From contig JAFARO010000007.1 in assembly GCA_019245415.1 (NCBI GenBank), forward strand, positions 62,001 to 126,000: a stretch of DNA of 64,000 bases. Direction: 5' to 3'. Position numbers and translations under genes: made by a program. A model generated the notes under the pieces. That model worked only from the letters and a program-made list of their open reading frames with translations. It did no database searches and had not been told where the DNA came from. Positions 16,089-24,750 of the stretch are shown in pieces. The DNA comes from Alphaproteobacteria bacterium (lineage in GTDB: Bacteria > Pseudomonadota > Alphaproteobacteria > Micropepsales > Micropepsaceae). Position 1 is the first letter of the stretch. Each line of letters begins with the position of its first letter.

Positions 16089-18824
16089 TTACGGGCGCGG
16101 CTGACCGAGAGATCGCGCAATCACCCGGGCGAGCGCGTCTTGACGGGCTTTTGCTTCTTCTGCCGTCCCGACCGATTGCATGACACGCACGCGATAGCCC
16201 TTCACAACGGACTCCGAAACAGTCGCTGGCGCGAGTGAACCTATGAACGCCGGTATCTCTTCGGGATCGAGGCATTCGACGCGACCCCGCATATCGAAGG
16301 GTACTGATTCGAGAATGGCGGCGCGGTACTTCGCCGAAATCGTCTTCGACTTCGCGAGCACGACAGCGATCCGCGGATACCCCGCGGCAAGGCATTTCGC
16401 GAGATTGGCCTTCTCCCACTCAACAGGCGTGCTGACCGAAATCTCGATGGCGGCGACTACGCCGTCCCGTTCGAGAAGGACATCAACCTGTCCGTCTGCT
16501 TCGGGAAGCGGCGCTTCGAGCGTCGCCTTGAGGCCCTGTTCCTCGGCAAGCTGCTTGACGAGCTGCTGCAAGTAGCGGTGCTGGCGCCCGCCCTTTCCGG
16601 CCGCTGGCGGTTCCTCGACAGGCGCCGCCTCAACAATGAGCGGCGGCGAGACTATGGGGGTCCGTCTTTCGGGTTCCGCAGAGGGAGCAGGAGCGACGTG
16701 CGGTGGAACTGCCGCCGAGGGCGGTGGCTCCGCATCCCGACGCTCAGTCTGGGCCTCCGGGACAATCGCACTCGCCTCTTTCAGCGGGATGTACACCGGC
16801 TCGGGCGTAAGCCGCGCGACATCCGCCAGCGTTCCGCAGTATCTTGTCCGGTTGCCCGCGACGAGCGCGTCATAGTCCTCGGCATCGAGCGTCGGCTGGC
16901 GCTCCAGGAAGCCGAGCGGGACGGAGAGGCGTATCGCCTGCCCCGTCAGGTGCTTTACCCACACCGCGAACTCGCTCCGGGGACCCCGCCGCTTCATGCC
17001 TTCGATGAATTCCGGCGTCGTGCGAAGTTCGTCCGCGAGAGCGCGAGCGTCTTTGGCGGACACGCCGCCCGCGCATTTCATCGAGGTATTGGCGAGCATG
17101 GCGGATCGCAGGCGCGGAGAAAGCTGGTCGAGGGTTTGGTGCGCGAGCGTGAGGCCGACGTGATATTTGCGGGCCTGGTTGAGAATGGTCTCTATCGAAT
17201 CGTCGAAATACTCTTGAGCCTCATCCACATAAACAAAAGCTGCATTGCGGTGATGCTCTGGCAACGTAGAGCGTTCGAGCGCGGCTTGCGCGATCATGGC
17301 GATGAAGAAGCGGCCGAGGAGCTGGCTGCCTTCGCGCTTGAGCAGATCCTTCGCGGTGGAGACGAGGATGATCTTGCCTTCGTTCATGGCCGCGAAGAGA
17401 TCGAGCTTGTTCTGAGGCTGCGTGAACATGCGCTCGAAGGCGGGTGTCGAAAGTACGCCCCACAGACGCCGCAACACTTGCTTCTTCGTCGCGGCGAAGG
17501 ACGGATGGAAGAACTCCGTCTCGAAGAAGTATTGGGCAGAAGCGTCAAGCTGCGCGATGTACTGCTTGTACGGTTTCCCGTCCTCCATGATCTTCATAAG
17601 TGTGTGGATAGTGGCGCCGGGAATGGCGAGCATGAGGCGCGCCAAGTACTTGAATATCACGCCCTGCTTCTGCGTGAGTTCGGCCCCGAGAAACGAGCCG
17701 AAGAACAACTCGTACAGCTCTATGACGCCGTTGAGCACCCGCTCGCGATCCGCGGGGCTGTATTCCCGCACGCGATCCAGATGAGCGTCAAAGAGATTGA
17801 GCGCGGCCGGGAATTCGACATCGGCCGGATCGATGATGACAAGCCGATCCGCGAGACTGTCGTTCACGTCCGGGGAGAAGAGATCGAGGCGCACGAGCTT
17901 GTTGATGAGATCGCCCTGACTGTCGATGACGATGACAGAACGCCCATCGTCGCGGCTCGCGATCAGATCGGTATGGATCATCTTCTGCATGAGCTGCGTC
18001 TTGCCGTGGCCTGTGCCGCCCACGATGTGGCAATGCTCGAAGCGAAGTTCGTCCGGGATGCGAAACGGAACCGGGGCGTCAAGCATCGCTTGGAAGGGCG
18101 AGTCGCGCAGGTAGAGGTCGGCTAACTCCGCGCCGGTCTTGTCCTTCTGTTTGGTGGCCCGAACGAGACGATGTTCCACTTCTCGGATATTCGCGTCTCC
18201 GCGAAAGCCTGACGCTATGAGGAGGTTCGTCGCGCATAGCTCGCGCAACTGTTTGAAGAGATCGAGGCGGAACGACTCGTCGTCATAGGGCAGTATAAAC
18301 AGGCGGTCTATGACCGATGCCGGATCGTCGAGAAGATCGATCAAGGGCACTTCGAAGGTATCGCCGCTGTCTGCGCTTCGATGTCCGAAGCAGGACTCGG
18401 GCAGTACGTTGAAGAAGTCCGAAGTGGCACCCAGAACGATGCGCTTCCAGGTCGCATGCATACGCTCGAAATCCGCAGCCCAGCGCCGCCGGCGCGGCAG
18501 CATCTCACGGAACTCGACGGCGGCCTCGACACTGGTTTCGATAACGTCCCACTTGGCTTCTATCGGCCCCACGGCCTCAGAGCGGTAGAGGGTGTAATAG
18601 GCTTCGGCGGTCGCAAGCAGGATCGGGAGCACCGGTACGCGGTCGGCACGCTCGATGGCTTCGCGGATAAGCCGGCCGGCAAGTTCGTCGGAATCGGTTC
18701 GTCCGAGCGGTGAAGCTTGCCAGACAGCTTCCGTACTCTCCCATGCGGCTCTGGTTTCCCGCAGTTCTCGGGATCGCCCATCACCTCGGAAGACGCTCGC
18801 AATATTCGAGGAGCGGAACATCAC
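16089..18824 (-). CDS. TraG/VirD4-like P-loop ATPase with C-terminal nuclease-like domain
   Basis: 911 residues. A helical N-terminal region (1-240) precedes an ATPase core with Walker A GGTGHGKTQL (about 266-275), IVIDSQGDLINKL, and Walker B FVYVDEAQEYFDD (about 527-539), as in type IV secretion coupling and HerA/FtsK-like proteins. After a Pro-rich linker (about 700-750) comes GQVDVLLERDGVVAAIEISV (about 775-795), which resembles a PD-(D/E)xK fold with Glu-x-Ser in place of Glu-x-Lys. It is the last gene of a four-gene operon and overlaps the upstream gene by 4 bp. DNA pumping or cleavage is inferred. Confidence 0.88.
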   Translation of the reverse strand: MMFRSSNIASVFRGDGRSRELRETRAAWESTEAVWQASPLGRTDSDELAGRLIREAIERADRVPVLPILLATAEAYYTLYRSEAVGPIEAKWDVIETSVEAAVEFREMLPRRRRWAADFERMHATWKRIVLGATSDFFNVLPESCFGHRSADSGDTFEVPLIDLLDDPASVIDRLFILPYDDESFRLDLFKQLRELCATNLLIASGFRGDANIREVEHRLVRATKQKDKTGAELADLYLRDSPFQAMLDAPVPFRIPDELRFEHCHIVGGTGHGKTQLMQKMIHTDLIASRDDGRSVIVIDSQGDLINKLVRLDLFSPDVNDSLADRLVIIDPADVEFPAALNLFDAHLDRVREYSPADRERVLNGVIELYELFFGSFLGAELTQKQGVIFKYLARLMLAIPGATIHTLMKIMEDGKPYKQYIAQLDASAQYFFETEFFHPSFAATKKQVLRRLWGVLSTPAFERMFTQPQNKLDLFAAMNEGKIILVSTAKDLLKREGSQLLGRFFIAMIAQAALERSTLPEHHRNAAFVYVDEAQEYFDDSIETILNQARKYHVGLTLAHQTLDQLSPRLRSAMLANTSMKCAGGVSAKDARALADELRTTPEFIEGMKRRGPRSEFAVWVKHLTGQAIRLSVPLGFLERQPTLDAEDYDALVAGNRTRYCGTLADVARLTPEPVYIPLKEASAIVPEAQTERRDAEPPPSAAVPPHVAPAPSAEPERRTPIVSPPLIVEAAPVEEPPAAGKGGRQHRYLQQLVKQLAEEQGLKATLEAPLPEADGQVDVLLERDGVVAAIEISVSTPVEWEKANLAKCLAAGYPRIAVVLAKSKTISAKYRAAILESVPFDMRGRVECLDPEEIPAFIGSLAPATVSESVVKGYRVRVMQSVGTAEEAKARQDALARVIARSLGQPRP

Positions 18825-19207
18825 GCAGCCAGATCGACGACCTCCTCGCCGCCAAATTTTGCCGCTGCATGGAGCACGGCGTTGAAATTCTTTGCGGCTT
18901 CGCGGATTTGTTCCTCGGCGGAGAGCATTTCGAGGATGTCCTTGGCCTCGATGCGCTTGCCGTTCACCAGATCATTGACGCTGACCGTGATGTTGAGCGC
19001 GGCCGCGACCAGCAGCTTTCCGAGGCCCTTCAAGGTCTGCGGATCTACGTTGGGCGCCTCGTCCCTTGAATAGAGAACTTCTTTGCCGAGCTTGTACTTG
19101 TCGATGCTCCGGCGCTCCTCATCGGAAAGTTCCGCCCGCACATCGAGCTGGAAGATGACCTTGCCCATCATTCCGCTGCGCTGGTCGCGACGAATCAGCA
19201 ATTTCAT
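18821..19207 (-). CDS. Hypothetical protein coupled to the TraG-like ATPase
   Basis: 128 residues from the ATG at 19207, preceded by GATCGGAGAGATGCT with a good ribosome site. It has a basic N-terminus (MKLLIRRDQRSGMMGKVIFQ), an acidic helix (LSDEERRSIDKYKLGKEVLY) and a helical C-terminus. No family recognised. Its stop overlaps the ATPase start (ATGA), so it is likely a partner of that ATPase. Confidence 0.75.
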   Translation of the reverse strand: MKLLIRRDQRSGMMGKVIFQLDVRAELSDEERRSIDKYKLGKEVLYSRDEAPNVDPQTLKGLGKLLVAAALNITVSVNDLVNGKRIEAKDILEMLSAEEQIREAAKNFNAVLHAAAKFGGEEVVDLAA

Positions 19208-19278
19208 AGCATCTCTCCGATCAGAAAACGTGATGCAGGTCGGCAATTAAAAGCAGCGCTACCTCTCGATGGCGATGT

Positions 19279-19521
19279 TCATTTATGGCCCCGCTTCGCC
19301 GGCCTCGGCTTTTTCATGACAGCAGCTAGATGGGGATAAACCACTGCCTGGAGGTCGCCCAACCTCGTTGCAATGCGGCCTCGCTCGGCCCTGAGTCCTT
19401 CGAGGCAGTCGTCGCAGCCATGAACTTTCAGCAGCTTCTCCGTTTGGAAAAGCACGCTATCCGCGAACAAAAGCCGCTTGAACTGCGCCTGCCCATTTGA
19501 ATTGGCTCGGGAGCGCTTCAC
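19279..19521 (-). CDS. Small hypothetical protein of the GNAT/ATPase operon
   Basis: 80 residues if started at GTG 19521, which overlaps the stop of the GNAT gene as GTGA, a common coupled arrangement; a TTG six codons upstream is formally possible. The sequence is basic at both ends with a CDDC pair in KVHGCDDCLEGLRAERGRIA, possibly metal binding. No family recognised. Confidence 0.55.
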   Translation of the reverse strand: MKRSRANSNGQAQFKRLLFADSVLFQTEKLLKVHGCDDCLEGLRAERGRIATRLGDLQAVVYPHLAAVMKKPRPAKRGHK

Positions 19522-20693
19522 GGTTGCCGCCCGTTGCAAGGGTTGACCGCTGGTCGCCCCGCCGATCGTTCGAGGATTCCTGGTTCGTCCCAGCGGCCTT
19601 CAGGACGGATCATCACGTAAGGATCAGTTTCGATCGTTATGGCGCGCGGATCGGGCTCAAAGTCGCCGTACATCTCGATATAGTCTCTGTCGGAGAAGGT
19701 GAGCACGTAGTCGCGAGGCGTCGGCTGGAAACCGAATTTTTGCCAGAAGCGAACGAGATGCTCCTGCGCGTGCCCCACACACCGCCTGTATCCCTTGCGA
19801 CGACAAAAATTCACGGCCGCAGTGACGACCTCCTTTGCAATCAGAGTACGCCTGAAGCGTGGCAGAACCGCCAGCCGCTCCAGTTTCACAAAGTCCGCGA
19901 AGTAGCGCACGCGCAGCGTCGCGGCGGGCTCACCATCAACAAAGCCGAGGAAATGCGTTCCCGTCCGGTCGTTGCCGTCGAATTCCTCGTGGTAGGGACA
20001 CGATTGCTCAGACAAGAACACATGCCGAATTGCGAGAGCCTTTTCGAACTCTTCCGCGGTGGACACCGGCACCACCTTTAGCACGCGCTTGGCTAGCCTT
20101 GGCGTGGGCGGCAGATCGACCCTCTGACCGACTCGCCGGTGTACCGCGCCTATTCCCGGGCTCTCGCGATGGATAGGAACGTACCCGGACCTTTGCATGA
20201 ACCGCAGTCCCGCTTCGGTCGCGGCCCTCGTGTAAAGAGGCCGTCCTGGGTACCGGCGTACCATCACCTGGTTGATGAGCGACACGATCGATGCGGACAG
20301 GCCCTTGCCGAGGATCGCCCAGACATACAGCACGCAGGCCGTCTCCGGGTTCGGCGCAAGATAGTCGAAATCGATTTTGTGAGCGTCGAAGGTCCCACGC
20401 ATCAGCGCGGTCGCACCGCGGTGATTGAGAATGAGGAAGGAGCAGAAGCCGGCCATGGGCAGGATCTCGCCCTGAGGACCCTTGGGAAATATCCCCCAAA
20501 GCGAGTCGGCGTTGTGGCGGCGCACTTGCTGCAACAGCCCGACCGGGACCGCCGCTTCGGGAAGGTGGGATGCCGCCAAGGCCGCTCCTGATTCGACGTC
20601 CTGGTCCTCGAACCGGCGCACAAAGGCCTCAGCCGTCTCCAGCCGTTCGGGCGATTCGCTGTGGATAGGAGGCTCGGACAGAGCGGCGAGCAT
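19518..20693 (-). CDS. GNAT-family acyltransferase-like protein (two-part)
   Basis: 391 residues. The C-terminal part (about 205-345) looks like a GNAT fold: LAIRHVFLSEQSCPYHEEFD, THFLGFVDGEPAATLRVRYF, KLERLAVLPRFRRTLIAKEV and HLVRFWQKFGFQP. The N-terminal half is related in layout (MAGFCSFLILNHRGATALMR, ATEAGLRFMQRSGYVPIHRE) and may be a second, degenerate GNAT domain. Acceptor unknown. It is the first gene of the operon leading to the TraG-like ATPase and is divergent from the LysR gene, with 147 bp between them. Confidence 0.83.
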   Translation of the reverse strand: MLAALSEPPIHSESPERLETAEAFVRRFEDQDVESGAALAASHLPEAAVPVGLLQQVRRHNADSLWGIFPKGPQGEILPMAGFCSFLILNHRGATALMRGTFDAHKIDFDYLAPNPETACVLYVWAILGKGLSASIVSLINQVMVRRYPGRPLYTRAATEAGLRFMQRSGYVPIHRESPGIGAVHRRVGQRVDLPPTPRLAKRVLKVVPVSTAEEFEKALAIRHVFLSEQSCPYHEEFDGNDRTGTHFLGFVDGEPAATLRVRYFADFVKLERLAVLPRFRRTLIAKEVVTAAVNFCRRKGYRRCVGHAQEHLVRFWQKFGFQPTPRDYVLTFSDRDYIEMYGDFEPDPRAITIETDPYVMIRPEGRWDEPGILERSAGRPAVNPCNGRQP

Positions 20694-20840
20694 GCGTATT
20701 CGGCCCCAGGGACATTCAAATCATGGCGCCTTCGCCATAAGGTTTAGGTCAGCACGCGCGGACCTCAACTGCACTAGAAGATTCGGAAATGGGGTCTGCA
20801 TCAGTGGTGCAGGGGGGATTACAAAAATGACGCGGCGCCG

Positions 20841-21830
20841 ATGCAGCGCATAGTTTGGGACGACTTGAAGGTATTCGCTGCCGTTGCCCGTGGAGGCAAC
20901 TATACCCAGGCAGCGCATGCTCTGAGGACGACGGGCGCCACGGTCGGCCGCCGCATTCAACGCCTCGAACGGGAGCTTGGCGTCAAGCTCTTCTCCCATC
21001 TCGGATCCGACGCGCACCTCACTGATGCGGGACGGCGTGTGCTCGGTCATGTCAGCGCGGCCGAATGCGCCATCGCGCAAGCGAGCGCTCCCATCGCGCC
21101 CGAGGCACCAAGTGTATGTCGACTCATGTGCGGCGATGGCTTGGGCTCGTACTGGCTGCCGCAGTTCATTCCGGCCTTCTTTGAACGCCATCCGCATATC
21201 GATCTCGTGCTCTTTGCAGGCCATGACCGCTATGGGAGCAAACCGCCATTGTTCGACTTAAAGATTCAGTACACGGAGACCTCGTCCCAAGACCTTGTTT
21301 GCAGCCATTTGGGCACGGCACATTTCACGTTTTTTTCTGCAAAGCGATATGTGAAGGTGAAGGGCAGACTGCAGCAGTTGGGGGACTTGTTAAGACATGA
21401 GGTCCTCGATCTTGCGCTCGACACCAGTGGACAAGGCAACATCGCCGCTTGGGCAAAGCTGACGACCCGAAATCGCCTTCTTACAAACATGAACGGTGCT
21501 CTGGTGGAGACGGTGCGCCATGGCGGAGGCATAGCGCTTTTGCCGAGCTTTGCATCACTGATTTACTCCGAGCTCGTGCCCGTGCTGCCGGCAGTCGGGC
21601 TCCCGGTCCCAATCATGCTCTGTTATGAGCGAGAGACGGCGAAGCGGCCGGCAGTCCGCGCTACGATAGAATACCTCAAGGGTGTGGTCTTCAACGAGGC
21701 TATGCCGTGGTTTCGAACAACATACGAGCCACCCGCAACCGCATGGACGAAAAGCTTCGCTGCGTACGTGGCAACACTCTTTCCGAAAACCAAGCGCACA
21801 AATTCAGACGCATACAGTTCCCGGTCATAA
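20841..21830 (+). CDS. LysR-family transcriptional regulator
   Basis: 329 residues. The N-terminal winged HTH is canonical (WDDLKVFAAVARGGNYTQAA, TGATVGRRIQRLERELGVKL about 30-50, FSHLGSDAHLTDAGRRVLGH). A periplasmic-binding-protein-like effector domain follows, with an extended C-terminus of about 40 residues. The divergent GNAT operon is the obvious target, since LysR proteins usually control the divergent neighbour. Effector unknown. Confidence 0.93.
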   Translation: MQRIVWDDLKVFAAVARGGNYTQAAHALRTTGATVGRRIQRLERELGVKLFSHLGSDAHLTDAGRRVLGHVSAAECAIAQASAPIAPEAPSVCRLMCGDGLGSYWLPQFIPAFFERHPHIDLVLFAGHDRYGSKPPLFDLKIQYTETSSQDLVCSHLGTAHFTFFSAKRYVKVKGRLQQLGDLLRHEVLDLALDTSGQGNIAAWAKLTTRNRLLTNMNGALVETVRHGGGIALLPSFASLIYSELVPVLPAVGLPVPIMLCYERETAKRPAVRATIEYLKGVVFNEAMPWFRTTYEPPATAWTKSFAAYVATLFPKTKRTNSDAYSSRS

Positions 21831-21931
21831 AGGTCGTCCGAATTCCTGTGGCCCAAAACCGACTGATCACTCTGCTGCAGTCGTTGAAAATTGAGGTATC
21901 CGCAATGACGCCGATCTCATGGAGGAATAGC

Positions 21932-22198
21932 ATGTTCCGTGTGGTTGCAGCCCTTTTCTTGCTGACAAGCGCTGTTCAGGCGGCGGTCACAGACGCTCAA
22001 GTCAAGCAGGCCATTATCCAAGCCTCGCTGGCCGATTATCCTGGATCCTGCCCCTGTCCCTATAACCATGATCGCCGAGGCCATCTGTGCGGGCGCCGAA
22101 GCGCTTACAGCCGGCCCGGCGGATACGCACCCATGTGTTACGACTCTCAGGTGACGGCGGCGATGATTGCTGCCTATCGCCGCGTGCACGGGCTCTGA
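21932..22198 (+). CDS. Small secreted Cys-rich protein, copy 1
   Basis: 88 residues from ATG 21932, preceded by GGAGGAATAGC. Signal peptide MFRVVAALFLLTSAVQA is followed by a mature domain with YPGSCPCPYNHDR, CGRRSAYSRPGG and APMCY, four Cys that probably form two disulfides. This compact motif recurs in proteobacterial small secreted proteins of unknown function (from memory). A frameshifted second copy is at 32998-33278. The XRE gene starts 2 bp after its stop. Confidence 0.77.
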   Translation: MFRVVAALFLLTSAVQAAVTDAQVKQAIIQASLADYPGSCPCPYNHDRRGHLCGRRSAYSRPGGYAPMCYDSQVTAAMIAAYRRVHGL

Positions 22199-22200
22199 CG

Positions 22201-22479
22201 ATGCCGAGACACCGCATCAAGGCTATCGACTCGCTTATCGGGCAACGGCTTCGCGAAATCCGTCTGAAACGAGGGTATACGCAGGGCGATTTGGGCAAGG
22301 TGCTGGACGTGACGTTTCAGCAGATTCAGAAATTCGAAAAAGGCGATAATCGTCTCTCCGGCTCCCAACTTTATACGCTCGCGAGGTTTTTCAATGTTCC
22401 GATAGCGATGCTGTTTCCACCGCTACACGCCAAATTGGAACCGCTCTGCGAAGAGGGTGACACCGGGGGTTTTGGCTGA
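22201..22479 (+). CDS. XRE-family transcriptional regulator
   Basis: 92 residues with one HTH: IGQRLREIRLKRGYTQGDLG, then VTFQQIQKFEKGDNRLSGSQ and LYTLARFFNVPIAMLF. This is the common alphaproteobacterial Cro/CI-type arrangement. It begins 2 bp after the small secreted protein gene, so the two are co-translated. It is absent from the second copy of this gene neighbourhood at 33 kb. Confidence 0.9.
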   Translation: MPRHRIKAIDSLIGQRLREIRLKRGYTQGDLGKVLDVTFQQIQKFEKGDNRLSGSQLYTLARFFNVPIAMLFPPLHAKLEPLCEEGDTGGFG

Positions 22480-22524
22480 TCTTGTCAGCGAGCGTATCAA
22501 TTCTTCCGGCCCTCACAGTAGCGG

Positions 22525-22638
22525 CACCGCGTTGGCGCTTCCCAGGACCTTCCCGCTCAAAGTTCGCAACTGGCCGGGGCCCTTGGAGTTCTGGTCGCAG
22601 CAGGCGGGTTGTACTGGCTATCGAAGCTAGCCGCCTAG
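22525..22638 (+). pseudogene. 3' remnant of an LRAT-like gene
   Basis: The frame ending at TAG 22636-22638 reads DLPAQSSQLAGALGVLVAAG then GLYWLSKLAA, nearly identical to the C-terminus of the intact LRAT-like protein at 33388-33807 (GLPAQSPQLAGAFGVLVAAG then VLYGLSKIAA). The catalytic His and NCEHF regions are missing or unrecognisable, so this is a truncated relic. Nucleotide similarity continues past the stop into the TIR relic. Confidence 0.78.
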
Positions 22639-22705
22639 ATAGGATAGATGTGCGGCTTCAGTACGAAGAGCAACGTTCGAACGAGCAGCGAGCCACAAAT
22701 ATAGT

Positions 22706-22800
22706 TCTCTTGGCCGTGGTTCCCGACGAACCCGCGCAAATCGTCGGTTCCCTGAACTCAAAACATTGTGTACGGAAACGCGCCAGTAAGCCGAACCTCG
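22706..22800 (-). pseudogene. 3' remnant of the TIR-domain gene
   Basis: On the minus strand the sequence reads LTGAFPYTMF-stop-VQGTDDLRGFVGNHG, matching the C-terminus LTGAFPYTMFRVQGTDDLRR of the TIR protein at 33874-34812. An Arg codon has become TGA (22758-22760) and the original stop codon is lost. Only the last 30 or so codons remain, in the same orientation and spacing relative to the LRAT relic as in the intact pair. Confidence 0.78.
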
Positions 22801-22816
22801 CGAAACGAGCAGCAAA

Positions 22817-24595
22817 CTAGAGCTTATTGCGACGCTGGCCGTAGAACCGCGTTTTATGCCCCATCCAATAGTCTGCGATACTCCCTATATCCAAGGCTAT
22901 CGCGCCCCGTTCTCTTGCGCTGGCGCAAATGAATTTTCCCAAAAAGCCGGCGGCTACAAGTATCAGCTCTCCATGGACGGGCTCGATGTCGGCCATGATG
23001 CTTCTGAACACGCTCAAGTAAGAGCTATCGTCTTCCTTTTCGGCGCCATACATCGTCTGAAACTTACGCTGCGGTGGCATGCGATACCAATGACGCACGC
23101 GAACTCCAAATTTTTCGGAAAGCGCCGGTGCTAAGTCGTGACAGGAGACGGTAGATACGCCTCCCGCTGCCTCGAAAACCCGCGAATAAAGGTTCCAACG
23201 ATCAAGGTCCGTGTGGATGTGGCAAGAGGTGAGCACCGCATTCGAAGCGAAAGTCCTTGCTGGCTGGGCAAATAGCTCCAACACAGCCCGAACACCCCGA
23301 CTTGCCGGCTGGCTCTCGTCTGTATTGCGCAGAAGCCGAGAAGCAGGCGGAACTCCGATTGCATCAGCCGTATCGATTATGCCTTGAAGATCGTGCGACA
23401 CTTGATCGGCAGCAGCCTCGCTCAAAAGGCATGAGCCCCACCAGCTTTTGCATTGTTTTTGAATTTGATCAGAGCGCTGTGACGCCCTGTGTTCCGGTGG
23501 ATAAGGGAGAAAATTACCTTCGCCATCGCCCAACCTGAGCACTACGGCGGGCTCCTTCATGACTATTCGCTTGCAGAGCCATTCTGCGAATGAAGCCGCA
23601 TCGAAATAGCATTCGCCGGAGTTTATCCAAACACTTCTGCGCCCATGCGCGATTTGCTCAAGGCGGTGCATATTGTCCCGGAACGAATTTGAGGAGTTCT
23701 CCGCCGCATGATAAGCCAAGTCCTGGAGGTCCCGGGCCAATGCCTTTGACCGGGTTTCGAACTCGTTGAGTTCGCCGATGGGATTTCCGGCTGATAGCAG
23801 ATCGATGTCGACGAGCCGCGCTCGCAACAAGCAGTGAAGGACAGACTGTTCGAGACTGTCTGAATCCGCGATCTTGTCGAGCACAAACGCTGCAATTCTA
23901 ACGCTGCCCGCTTCGACCGCCTCAAGCAGATCGCGGGTTCTTTTCGGCCCCTCTGGTTCCGTTGAAAGAAGTCGCACGACGAGCCGACAAAGTTCATCGT
24001 CTGTGAGTTGGTTGCGCGGCAAAGCGCGCAAGAGCCTAAGAGTTTCCTCTTCCGACAATCGGGCCAAACACTTGCCCACCTCGGAACGAAATGTCTTCGC
24101 TTTCCGGGAGTGAAAAAGAGCCGAAAGATACGACACAGCCAATGGTAAATTGCGGTTGTCCCGTTCAACTAGTGGCACAAGCAAATCTACCGTATCGTCA
24201 TAGTGCAGCGTATCATTCAGGAATCGCGCAGCGCCGAGTGCTTCCTTTTGGCCGAGATCCTCTCTTGAAAGTGTCCGAAATAGCGCCATTCCTCGTTCTA
24301 CGTCCTGAGAGACTCCGCAAAGCGGGAGCAACACGCGGCATCGGAAGGCGACGGTCTCGGCTAGCGAAGGAGGGGCCGATGCGATGATGCGACTTGCTGC
24401 CTCAACTGCTCCGCCCTGTTGCGCGATAAACACAACGTTTTCGTAACCGCCGAGGCACTGATCTGTCCCCTCCATGTGAGGAAGGCAGTCTTCCCAAAGC
24501 TTCAAAGCCTCGCACCATCGCGCCTGAGCCTGCGCAGCGCGGGCAGCCGAAACTGCCAACGCCAAGTCAGGGGGGGCCGAGGTTTGCGCAGCCAT
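22817..24595 (-). CDS. GT-D-fold glycosyltransferase-like protein with helical-repeat N-terminus
   Basis: 592 residues from ATG 24595 (MAAQTSAPPDLALAVSAARA); the longer open frame upstream is not credible. The N-terminal 330 residues are helical and TPR-like (ARWCEALKLWEDCLPHMEGT). The C-terminal part has VLRLGDGEGNFLPYP (about 365-380) and ELILVAAGFLGKFICASARE with GAIALDIGSIADYW, which resemble the GT-D glycosyltransferase family (PF08759). It is divergent from the 814-residue protein gene and probably belongs to the same glycan locus. Confidence 0.78.
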   Translation of the reverse strand: MAAQTSAPPDLALAVSAARAAQAQARWCEALKLWEDCLPHMEGTDQCLGGYENVVFIAQQGGAVEAASRIIASAPPSLAETVAFRCRVLLPLCGVSQDVERGMALFRTLSREDLGQKEALGAARFLNDTLHYDDTVDLLVPLVERDNRNLPLAVSYLSALFHSRKAKTFRSEVGKCLARLSEEETLRLLRALPRNQLTDDELCRLVVRLLSTEPEGPKRTRDLLEAVEAGSVRIAAFVLDKIADSDSLEQSVLHCLLRARLVDIDLLSAGNPIGELNEFETRSKALARDLQDLAYHAAENSSNSFRDNMHRLEQIAHGRRSVWINSGECYFDAASFAEWLCKRIVMKEPAVVLRLGDGEGNFLPYPPEHRASQRSDQIQKQCKSWWGSCLLSEAAADQVSHDLQGIIDTADAIGVPPASRLLRNTDESQPASRGVRAVLELFAQPARTFASNAVLTSCHIHTDLDRWNLYSRVFEAAGGVSTVSCHDLAPALSEKFGVRVRHWYRMPPQRKFQTMYGAEKEDDSSYLSVFRSIMADIEPVHGELILVAAGFLGKFICASARERGAIALDIGSIADYWMGHKTRFYGQRRNKL

Positions 24596-24750
24596 GGTTT
24601 GGTTAGGGACCGATGCAGGTTTGAACAAGAAGCGGGCCCAATTGGGTCCACATATTGATGCTTTCCCAATATTTTGGGAGTGTCCACGGAATTCCGGCGA
24701 CCCAGGCGATGGGTAGCTGAGCCGCTGAGGTCCGTGCAAAGGCAAGTTAT

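Noticed and set aside
16578..18125. 515-codon plus-strand frame
   Set aside because: Shadow of the TraG-like ATPase gene; no motifs.
22482..22820. 112-codon plus-strand frame after the XRE gene
   Set aside because: It reads the LRAT and TIR relics out of frame; the real frames show decayed copies of genes at 33 kb.
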